Part shown: in pieces, positions 55,261 to 64,000 of the stretch
Layout: each line of letters opens with the position of its first letter
Position numbering within the stretch: the first letter of the stretch is position 1
NCBI RefSeq assembly: GCF_048569485.1
Contig: NC_134354.1
Location: 508,954,869 to 509,018,868 of the forward strand
Direction of reading: 5' to 3'
From: Anomaloglossus baeobatrachus
Taxonomy: Eukaryota > Chordata > Amphibia > Anura > Aromobatidae
DNA: 64,000 nucleotides
Notes under the pieces: generated by a model
Database searches by the model: none
Told to the model about the DNA's origin: nothing
The model's input: the letters and a program-made list of their open reading frames with translations, nothing else
Made by a program: the position numbers and the translations under genes

Positions 55261-56999
55261 ATATACACATACGTTAATCAGAGAATGACGGGTATAGACG
55301 GGTTAAACGTCCAATAAACGAGCCAATGGTAAGGCGTTTTGCTTTTCAAGAATAACTTGCTAGATGGGGAGAGAGAAACATAAATAAGCACCATAGGCAA
55401 AATGAGAGGCAAACAGTACAGTGACTACAAGTACGCGCCGGTGTATTTATCAATCAAAAGAGTATGACGGCGGGCAATACATAGATAAACAATACCTACA
55501 CGCTCAGATCCATCAGGGATGGAGAGCATGATGAAAAATACAGGACATAATGCATTGGTGATAAAGATATATAGAGAGGTTTTTTCTAGGAGGGCAGAAC
55601 CAGGAGGAGGCAACAGAATAGACAGTGTAACTGCTATCCTATAGGTATTACACCTGAGGTTTAAACTGGATGCTGTATGATAAAATCACTAGCAATGGCA
55701 CACAAGTAAACAGTAAAAAGTGCATAAGCGCAGTAGACATTATAAGGCTTATAACATACCCAGAGTCAAGGAGGCATAAGAGGTGAGTGGGTAGGTGGAG
55801 GAAGTGCCTATGGAAAAACAGAATACAATGATATAAAACGCTATATACATGGAGATCAGGCTGAATAGAGGCCAGCAGTATATACCAAGGTATTACCTTA
55901 CAGAGCACAGGGGCAGGGGGACAGGGTCCCAGAGGTGCAGGCAGGAGGCATGTGGCAGTGGGGTCTATAGAGGAGCGTCTATTTGTATCCTGGGCGATAC
56001 TTCCTGGTGTGACTCATAGAGGCCAAAGCGCAGGCGCCCGTGACGTCAGTGATGACGTGGGCGTGTTACCGCGCATGCTTGTGACGTCAGTGGGGAGGCG
56101 GGTGAGGTGCTGTGGGATGATGACATGCAGTATTGAGCGCGCGTGCGCGCATGACATCTCAGAGGGGGCGGACTAAGGAAAGAGATCCATGTCTGTATGG
56201 GTGACTGGACTGCGCGTAGCGTCACATAGGGGGCGGAGTAAGGGAGGAGGGTCCCTGTCTGTGACTGAGGGTATGGGTGCTCATAAGTGCGTGACGTCAC
56301 AGAAGGGGCGGAGTAAACGTAGGGGATCCTAGTCTATATATGTAATTATGGACGCAGGTGCGCGCCTGCGCATTGCATCTATGGAATAAAACGGGGATAT
56401 ATGAACAGGGGATGTATGTTGTAAGTGACAGTGTGTGTAACATGCATGTGTAGTATGTAAATAAGGGGTAAACATCAAGGATGTATAGGGGGGAGCTGTG
56501 TGTGACAGTAGAGAAGGGATAAGGATACAGAAGGGGAAAAAAAGGGGGTAGGAAGATGGAGCTGGTATAGACAAGGTAGAGAGAATGTCCTTGGTAGAAG
56601 TGTATGCATGCGGGAGAAGGGGGGGGTGGGAATTAAATAGGCAGGGTGGAGGATAAGATGGAAATGAATGTATTTGTTTGCTTGTGTGCAAATAGGGTAT
56701 GTAAAGGATGTATGTCACTGTTAAGTGTGTGGAGGGCTCATGTATATCAGTGTGAGACCAGGTGGGGGGGGGGAAGGGGGGGAGGGAGGGAACAGTGAAG
56801 GGGTAAGGATGCTACCTGGTGAAGAGGAGGTGCCAGTCGTGGGAAAGGTGCATGGGTTGAATCCGGCCGGTGAAGCAGGTGATCAATATCTCTAAAAGAA
56901 AACGAGATAGGTTAGGACAATTGGGTATATACATGCAACAAATAAATACATAATACACAATACATGAGTATGGTCTACATATATGCACAGGAAAGGTTA
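55261..56999 (-). other. Non-coding 3' part of the Penelope-like element
   Basis: No gene. A second copy of the taaacgtccaataaacgagc block lies at about 55,300-55,360. A CpG-rich stretch with repeated gtgacgtca and ggggcggagtaa motifs spans 55,960-56,330, and a G-rich tract lies near 56,765-56,790. Confidence 0.5.
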
Positions 57000-57104
57000 A
57001 TAATTTGTTTCATATTCCTTATTCATGCCCCACGGTTCGAGGGTTTGTAAAGTGTGAATCCAGTATGCCTCATGGTCCCAGAGGATTTGTACCCTATTCC
57101 CACC

Positions 57105-60100
57105 TGTGAGGTAGCACGGTCGGCTGCGCAGCAGAAGACACGGGTTCCAGGCATTAAGGTTCACAGCACACGGTTTTAATGTCCAAACAAAAGTCCACAA
57201 CAATATACGTGTGCCTCTCCAGCAGAGAACTCAGGGAGTTCTGTTCACTCCCTCACACCCGGCACACCTGCCCTCGTTCCTGTTTCCATTTAACCCTTCC
57301 TTCAGCCTGTAGGAAAACAGCATTAACCCTGGAGTGGATTTACTTTCTATCATGGAGTGAGCACAACCGGGGCGAGACATACCGGCCGTCATAGATAACC
57401 CCGGTCACAGTCTCACATACCCCCCTCCTCAGTTCAATCGTGCGGGGTTGAACTCCCGCCATCAAACACGGGCCGCGGGACAAGGCATCGGCGTTGCCCT
57501 GCAACCCACCGGCCCTATGTTCAACCGTAAACCGGAAGTTCTGCAGAGAAAGGAACCACCGGGTAACCCGGGCATTCCGTTCCTTGGCGGACCTCATCCA
57601 GACCAGTGGAGAGTGATCCGTCACCAAGCGAAACTGCCGTCCCAGCAGGTAATAGCGTAGGGACTCTAAGGCCCACTTGATCGCCAGGCACTCCTTCTCC
57701 ACTACGCTATAATTCCGCTCGGGAGGGGTGAGCTTCCTACTTAAGAAGGTGACGGGGTGTTCCTCCCCCTGAACCACCTGAGACAGCACTGCCCTCAGGC
57801 CGACCTCTGAGGCGTCAGTCTGTACTATGAACTCCTTCCGGAAATCAGGGTGTACAAGAACGGGCTGTCCGCACAGGACCTCCTTCAGGGCCCGGAAGGA
57901 GTCCTCGGCCTGCGGAGTCCAGCGCACCATGACGGACTTCTTGCCTTTGAGAAGGTCCGTCAAGGGGGCTGATAGTCCCGCAAAATCCTTTACAAACCTC
58001 CTGTAGTACCCCACGATACCTAGGAAGGCCCTAACCTGCTTCGTGGTCAGGGGTCTAGGCCACTTCTGGATCGCCTCAACCTTGTTAATTTGGGGCTTAA
58101 TCACTCCTTGGCCTATCACGTAGCCCAAGTAGCGGGCTTCCGTGAGTCCCAATGCACATTTCTTGGGATTGGCTGTCAATCCGGCTGTTCGAAGCGCGTC
58201 CACCACCGCTTGTACCTGTTCCAAGTGGGTCTGCCAATCGGAGCTGTAAATAATGATGTCATCAAGGTACGCTGATGCATACGCCTGGTGGGGTTCCAGC
58301 ACTAAGTCCATCAACCTCTGGAACGTGGCCGGAGCGCCATGTAACCCAAAAGGCAAGACAACATAGTGGAAGAGACCCTCCGGCGTAACAAAAGCGGTTT
58401 TCTCCTTGGCGGACTCCGTCAGTGGCACCTGCCAGTACCCCTTGGTCAGGTCGAGCGTGGTAAAATATCGCGCCTGTCCCAGCCTATCAATCAGCTCATC
58501 CACCCGGGGCATGGGGTAGAGATCGAACTTGGATATTTCGTTCAATCTCCTAAAGTCATTGCAGAACTTTAAGGAGCCATCGGGTTTTGGTATTAGGACA
58601 ATAGGACTAGCCCATTCACTCCCGGATTTTTCGATGACCCCCAGGCGTAACATTGTCTTTACTTCCTCCGATATGGCTTGTCGTCGAGCATCCGGTACCC
58701 GGTATGACTTCAGGCGTACCTTCAGGTGGGGCTCGGTGACAATATCATGTCGTATCAGACTGGTCCTACCGGGCAGCTCGGAGAAGAAATCGGGGTTCTG
58801 CTGAACCAACCGTCTGGCCTCTCGCCTCTGAGTCTTGCTGAGGGCTTCTCCAATCCTTACTTCCGGTTCGTCCTCTCCGGAGGTCGCTGGAGCCGGATGT
58901 GAACGACCCGAAGAGGAGGGAGATGGGGAAAAAACAGCCATCAGGCTTTCCCGTTCCTGCCAAGGTTTTAGTAGGTTGACATGGTATATTTGTTCAGGTT
59001 TCCGCCTACCGGGCTGCAATACTTTATAGTTGACCACCCCGACTCTTTCCTTTATCTCGTAGGGGCCTTGCCACTAAGCCAGGAATTTACTCTCCGCCGT
59101 GGGGATCAATACCAACACCCGATCCCCGGGTTTAAAGGTCCGCACGGTGGCTTGTCTATTGTAGCGGCCGCTTTGCGCGGCCTGAGCCTCCTGTAAATGC
59201 TCCTTCACAATTGGCATGACCGCGCTTATGCGGTTCTGCATACCCAAAATGTGTTCAATCACACTTTTATGGGGGGTGGGCTCTTGCTCCCATGTTTCCT
59301 TTGCCAGGTCCAACAATCCCCGGGGATGTCGCCCGTATAACAATTCAAAAGGCGAAAACCCCGTGGATGCCTGTGGCACCTCACGGATGGCAAACATCAA
59401 ATAGGGAAGCATCATATCCCAGTCTTTCCCGTCTTTTGAAATCACCCTTTTGAGCATGGTTTTCAGGGTTTTATTGAAACGCTCGACTAAACCGTCCGTT
59501 TGAGGATGATACACAGACGTACGCAACTGCTTGATCTGGAGTAGCCGGCATAGCTCTTTGGTCACTTTAGACATGAATGGGGTCCCCTGATCCGTAAGGA
59601 TCTCCTTGGGCAACCCCACCCGGCAGAACACAGCAAACAACTCCCGAGCTATAAGCTTTGCTGCAGTATGTCTGAGAGGTATCGCCTCGGGATACCGGGT
59701 GGCATAGTCAACGATCACTAGGATGTGTTGGTGCCCTCGAGCGGACTTTACGAGGGGCCCCACCAGATCCATCCCTATCCGTTCAAACGGGACTTCTATA
59801 ATGGGTAACGGTACCAACGGACTGCGAAAATGGGTCAGGGGTGCGGTAAGCTGACACTCCGGGCAGGTTTCGCAGAACCGTTTTACCTCCCCAAAGACCC
59901 CGGCCCAATAGAACCTTTGCAATATTCGCTCCTGCGTTTTCTTGACCCCTAGGTGGCCACTCATCAGGTGTTTATGAGCCAAGTCGAGGACCCGCCGGCG
60001 ATACGGCTGGGGCACCACCAACTGTTCTACCCCCACGCCCCGTATTTCATCTACCCGATAGAGTAAATCTTGCTTAAGAGCGAAATGGGGGTACCTTACC

Positions 60101-62220
60101 TGGGCACCGGGCAGCGGTGCCACCCCGTCAACTACTGTCACCCGACTCCGGGCATGTATTAATGTAGGGTCCTGGAGTTGGGCTGTCCCAAACGTATCCG
60201 GGGACGCCTCCAACTCCGGGATAGGCTCGACCATCTCAGCCTCTCCTGCCAATACCTCTAGGGGTGACCTATCGGGTTCACACTCTGTCCCTATGGTGAC
60301 CCCTACGGCAGGTGTCCCGGATTCAGGATTGTAGGGCTCAGGTCCCGGACTGATCAATATCTGAGGGGACTTAGGGGGTCCCCTCCATAAAGTCCAAAAA
60401 TAGGGCAGATCCCTTCCTAGGATCACGTCATAAGGCAGAGTGTTAAGAAGTCCCACCTCATGTTGCACCTGACCGCAAGGTGCTGTGATGGTGACAATCC
60501 CCGTGGGATAGTCTCGGCGGTCCCCATGTATGCAAACCACCCCCACGGTACGTCCTGTGGCCTTTACTTTAGCCCTTAGGGTTGATCGCACAAGGGTCAC
60601 TAAGCTTCCGGAATCCAACAATCCTGTAACCGGACATCCATTCACCTGTATTTGGCACAAGTGGGGCTCCGTCTCTGGGGAGACCAGGTCAGCGGTACAC
60701 ACCACCTGAGCATACATTGAACCCCGCCGGGTAACCCCACAATCCATGGGCTCCGTGGTGAGTGGACACTGGGCTTCCATATGTCCCACCCGCTGGCACC
60801 GCCAACATCTAATGGGGACGGAAACCCCCTTGACGGGTTGTCGTTTAGGGTACAGAACCTTCCGGACCTCAGGAATGGCGGGCGCGGCCTCAGACAGGAC
60901 GGTAGGGGACTCCTGCACCGTTGTCAGCGGTGGTTCCTTGGCCCTAGGCTTGGAGGGGCCGGACCGCCGGGCGGTACGCAAAGTCTCAGTGTCCCGTATC
61001 AAGTCCTGCGTAGTCACATGCCGCTCTACCAGGGACACTAATTGGTCCAGGGTACTCGGGTCACCCTGTCCTACCCACCGTTGAACGGTGACGGGTAAAG
61101 TGCGCACAAAACGATCCACTACTACCCTTTCCACCATTTGCGCCGGGCTCAGAGTGTCAGGCTGCAACCACTTTTTTACAAGATGCAACAAGTCATAGGC
61201 CTGGGAGCGTACGGGTTTGGCTTCCTCATAGAACCACTGATTTACCCGCTGAGCCCGTACATAGGTATTCACCCCCAACCGAGCCAGTATTTCGGCTTTC
61301 AGGGTCACATAGTCAATGGCGTCCTCGGTACAGAGGTCCAGGTACGCTTTTTGGGGTTCCCCCGTCAGATAGGGCGACAATACCTCAGCCCACTGGGGGG
61401 TCGGCAGCTTTTCCCGCTCGGCCACCCGCTCAAACACCGCCAGGAACGCTTCCACATCATCCCCCGGGGTCATCTTTTGCAACGCTTGTCTCACCGCTTT
61501 CCGGACGCTGCCGTCGTCACCCGGTCCCGGGGTTGTTACTGCCGGTCCGGCACGGATCGACTTGGCCAGGAGAATCATCTGTTCTTGGTGCCTTTTTTCC
61601 TGCACTTGCAAGGATTGCTGCTGACGTTCCAACGCCCGGAGCAGGTGTGCATTGGTCTGTTGCTGCTGTGCATTAGCCTCTTGTAGCTGTGCATTAGCCT
61701 GTTGTTGCTGTGCATTAGCCTGTTGTTGCTGTGCATTAGCCTGTTGTTGCTGTGCATTAGCCTGAGCCAGCTGCTTTAGTATGTCCTCCATGGCGTCACC
61801 GGGTTTGGACTGTAGTATAGCCGCTCGAATCCAGGACATGTGCTACTGGGTCACCAGGGATGGATGCTACACCTCACCGGCTGTCATGCCCGCCGATTCT
61901 CCACCATATGTGAGGTAGCACGGTCGGCTGCGCAGCAGAAGACATGGGATCCAGGCATTAAGGTTCACAGCACACGGTTTTAGCTCCAAACAAAAGTCCA
62001 CAACAATATACGTGTGCCTCTCCAGCAGAGAACTCAGGGAGTTCTGTTCACTCCCTCACACCCGGCACACCTGCCCTCGTTCCTGTTTCCATTTAACCCT
62101 TCCTTTGGCCTGTAGGAAAACAGCATTAACCCTGGAGTGGATTTACTTTCTATCATGGAGTGAGCACAACCGGGGCGAGACATACCGGCCGTCATAGATA
62201 ACCCCGGTCACAGTCTCACA
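57105..62220 (-). mobile_element. Gmr1-like Ty3/gypsy LTR retroelement, young, nearly whole
   Basis: LTRs at 57,105-57,417 and 61,909-62,220 start TGTGAGGTAGCACGG, end GTCTCACA, and differ at only about six positions in 312 (roughly 98% identical), so insertion was recent. CACC flanks both sides. A purine tract (gaggagggggg, minus strand) adjoins the 3' LTR at 57,417 and a tggtgg primer-site-like sequence adjoins the 5' LTR. Gag-pol fills the minus strand between. It looks whole apart from about one break. It inserted into the endonuclease region of the Penelope-like element. Confidence 0.95.
57340..61839 (-). pseudogene. Gag-pol region of the Gmr1-like element
   Basis: Parts in minus-strand order: an N-terminal glutamine-rich coiled coil built from repeated ANAQQQQ heptads (about 61,650-61,800), gag core, CCHC knuckle (CWRCQRVGHMEAQC, about 60,770-60,812), aspartic protease (LLDSGSLVTLV, about 60,600-60,632), integrase with zinc-binding HHCC and catalytic blocks DLVGPL, DQGTPF and ERFN (about 59,470-59,980), then reverse transcriptase (YLDDIIIYS, about 58,260) and RNase H (QTDASEVGL, about 57,810). 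Integrase before reverse transcriptase is the Ty1/copia order, but the domain sequences are Ty3/gypsy-like; this combination defines the Gmr1 group. The proteins would form particles, copy RNA to DNA and integrate it. It looks whole apart from about one break. Confidence 0.93.
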
Positions 62221-62726
62221 CACCCCTTCTGGGTAGTGGGACGTGTTCCAGTATTTGAAACCTTAATTGGGACACTGAATGACTTCTGGCCACAAAGTGA
62301 GCCGGAATGGGGAGTACAGTCTGGCCACACCATATAGTCGATTTGTGTTTACTAATGCGGTCTCGGATATGTTGGGTAGTCTCTTATGCCTCCTTGACTC
62401 TGGCAAGTTATTCTTGAAAAGCAAAACGCCCTACCATTGGCTCGTTTATTGGACGTTTAACCCGTCTATACCCGTCATTCTCTGATTAACGCAAGTCCTT
62501 GACAAAGGCCTTGTGAAGGCCGAAACGTTGGCTTTGCTTTGGATTTGCTTTATCGGTAGTGGCATTTTCTTTCTGCTTGTATAATAAAAAACACTTTTTT
62601 GCATTACCCTGTTGCAATTGATTGTGTGCTTGGGATTTGTTAAACTACTGGAACGTTTTTCCCTTAAGCACCTCCCCCATACCCGCAGTTGAGCCCAGCT
62701 CTACCCTGAACATAGTCATGTGACCA

Positions 62727-63083
62727 GTCTGTAGGCAATGAGATAATAGCCACGTGACTGGTCACATGGCTATTTTGATGTAACGATAGGTCCCGCATCA
62801 CTGCTGGCAGTGCTGGTTACCGGGAGGATTCAGCGATCATCGGATGGAATAGCGGCAGGAGACAGAGTGCAGGAGGGATCGAGGGGACCAATAAGTGTTA
62901 TGGCAATGTTTATTAACTGTATGTGTACATTTATAATGTGTTTTTATGTGTTTGTGATTGCCTCCCATTATTTCCTATTGGTTCGAGTTCGGTTCGTCGA
63001 ACGTTCGCCGAACTGAACTCGAACGAGACCTCCGTTCGACGAACCGAACTCAAGCCGAACCACGGCTGGTTCGCCCATCTCTA
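62727..63083. other. Right subterminal part of hAT-2
   Basis: A palindrome around 62,738-62,775 repeats tagccacgtgac and its complement. From 62,985 the sequence is dense in ttcggttcgtcgaacg-type motifs leading to the terminal catctcta. Confidence 0.6.
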
Positions 63084-63230
63084 GTGATGTGAGGTGTGGT
63101 TGGGATTTGGATGTGAATGGAGGCAGTACTATAGGTTGGGAACCCAGAACCATGGGGGATTGAGTCCTGCACTAAGAGGTAAAGAGCGTGCAGTACCTTG
63201 TGACGCCCTGACTAGCCAAGGGGCGTCACA

Positions 63231-63324
63231 TTAGTACTTGCAATTTTTTATTCTAGCTGTATCTGCTTGGACAACCATTTTTCCGGCATTGTTATTTACA
63301 TATTTTTATGAATACCTATGTATA
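63231..63324. other. No feature recognised
   Basis: A short AT-rich spacer between two LTR elements. Confidence 0.5.
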
Positions 63325-64000
63325 TGTCAGGACCGGGAGGTCTGGTAGACCCAGGAGGTGGATCCGCTGGACCGAGCACCCCACCGGGGGCAGGGTACAC
63401 GGCAGCCGGAGCACGGGCGTGGCCGCGACGGGAGCCTTGTCCCACAGGGGACGGAAGAACAAAGTCACTGGGGTCACGGAGTTCCTAAGACTGTACGGTA
63501 TACTGGTACAGGTGCCGGGTAGGAAAGACAAACAGTAGTCCAGGTAACGGGACACGGCACAAGGGGACCTGAGCACCTAGCTTTCAAAGACTAGCTTCAA
63601 GACACATTGATCAGGCCCCGCCCACATGGAAAGGCCAGTCTTATATACCCAGCACAGCCCTATGTCATATACTGCTTCAGGTGTGCTGGGGCTATAAGAC
63701 CAGGAGAGTGGGCGCGGCCCGGTCCTATACAGAAGCATGAGCCTCAGAATCAGAGCCAGACAACTCAGAGTCAGAGCACTCAGAGTCAGACACAAGGGAG
63801 CAGGATGCAGGGGAGCACGAGCGGGAGTGGCAGCCGTGACCTGTGGGCACGTGGACTGGATCAGTGGGTACGGAGCGGTGCTGGGATGGTGCGACCGGAT
63901 CAGTGGGAAAGGAGTGGTGCTGGGACATTGGGAGCGTGACAGGCCCCCCCCCTTTATGCCCCACCCTCCGAGCAAAGTACCCCCGGGGCACCCCGGGCCA
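63325..64000 (-). mobile_element. 3' LTR and polypurine tract of an LTR element running off the window
   Basis: 63,325-63,941 starts TGTCAGGACC and ends GAGCGTGACA on the + strand. On the minus strand it reads TGTCACGCTCCC to GGTCCTGACA, directly preceded by aaagggggggggcc, a polypurine tract. This makes it the 3' LTR of a minus-strand element whose body lies beyond the right edge. Superfamily and state cannot be judged here. Confidence 0.7.

Larger units (their letters stand above)
54984..62710 (-). mobile_element. Penelope-like element with inverted terminal arms, split by a Gmr1-like element
   Basis: Bounded by identical 16-bp repeats CATAGTCATGTGACCA (54,968-54,983 and 62,711-62,726). 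Inverted arms of about 270 bp lie at 54,985-55,260 and 62,370-62,645; each has aaggcc, a short loop, ggcc and gaaacgttgg, a relic of the hammerhead-like layout of Penelope terminal repeats. The only coding trace is the end of the GIY-YIG endonuclease region on the minus strand (about 62,221-62,370 and 57,000-57,104; HEAYWIHTLQTLEPWGMN). 55,260-56,990 is its non-coding 3' part. The reverse transcriptase is absent, so the copy is 5' truncated. Confidence 0.8.
47017..63083. mobile_element. 16-kb hAT element (hAT-2), host of several insertions
   Basis: Left end tagagttgagtgcggttcac, right end gttcgcccatctcta, with 8-bp flanks gtggtgtg and gtgatgtg (one mismatch). Both subterminal zones are rich in ggttcg/tcgaac motifs. 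No transposase is seen: it was a non-autonomous unit swollen by a solo LTR, a 40-bp satellite, a SINE, palindromes and a Penelope-like element with its own insertion. The two ends differ enough that they may come from different subfamilies, which lowers confidence. Confidence 0.6.
44250..63230 (+). mobile_element. Gag-only LTR retroelement, copy B, split by the hAT-2 insertion
   Basis: A gag-like region (about 44,268-44,702) has an acidic centre, a GGHGYRMSLSSHA motif shared with copy A and a CCHC zinc knuckle (CHRCGLPRHFARVC). A gaggaa tract precedes the right LTR, which starts TGTGACGCTCCTGG at 45,355, runs to 47,016, resumes after the hAT-2 insertion and ends GGGGCGTCACA at 63,230. The two LTR ends are inverted mirror images (tgtgacgcycct). 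A left LTR was not found. No polymerase genes are present. It is an old fossil, older than hAT-2. Confidence 0.65.

Noticed and set aside
62480-62530. Active hammerhead ribozyme in the Penelope-like arm
   Set aside because: The first box reads TTGACAA instead of CTGANGA, so the catalytic core is not conserved.

Overview
This is a repeat-dense stretch of a vertebrate genome, most likely an anuran amphibian. The host signal is one gene, a complete single-exon coding region for Toll-like receptor 8 (10,547-13,669, + strand, about 1,040 residues). The organism call is an inference from that protein together with the repeat company: Ngaro/DIRS, Gmr1-type Ty3/gypsy, Penelope-like elements, several Tc1 lineages, hAT, Harbinger-like MITEs, piggyBac and a tRNA-derived SINE with an L2-type tail. 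Species or family cannot be told from the sequence alone. No other host gene, tRNA, rRNA or CRISPR array was found.

Layout. 1-10.5 kb: GC-rich palindromic MITEs (TTA/TAA targets), a decayed Tc1 element carrying two insertions, a Tc1 element with both ends and four in-frame stops (6,476-8,055), and Penelope-like remnants. 10.5-13.9 kb: TLR8 with a visible splice acceptor and a poly(A) signal. 13.9-17.2 kb: a fold-back retroelement, an inverted partner of the 4.3-5.3 kb composite repeat, and minisatellites. 17.2-21.7 kb: an old Ngaro (tyrosine-recombinase) retroelement. 22.2-24.3 kb: small hAT pieces and a possible solo LTR. 24,322-36,530: a 12.2-kb hAT unit with perfect 8-bp target duplications, scrambled transposase pieces on the minus strand, two MITEs and several LTR insertions. 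36.5-44.1 kb: minisatellites, a rearranged Tc1, a piggyBac remnant and a Tc1 split by a solo LTR.

44.1-63.3 kb is a nested set. A gag-only LTR element has its LTR split by a 16-kb hAT element (47,017-63,083). That element holds a solo LTR, a 40-bp satellite, large palindromes and a Penelope-like element (54,984-62,710, 16-bp target duplication). The Penelope-like element is in turn split by a nearly whole, young Gmr1-like Ty3/gypsy element (57,105-62,220). The right edge enters another LTR element.

Apart from TLR8 the genes here are transposon genes, almost all broken. No cooperating novel system was recognised. The most informative signals are the nested insertion histories, the inverted composite repeats around TLR8, and the gag-only LTR family.
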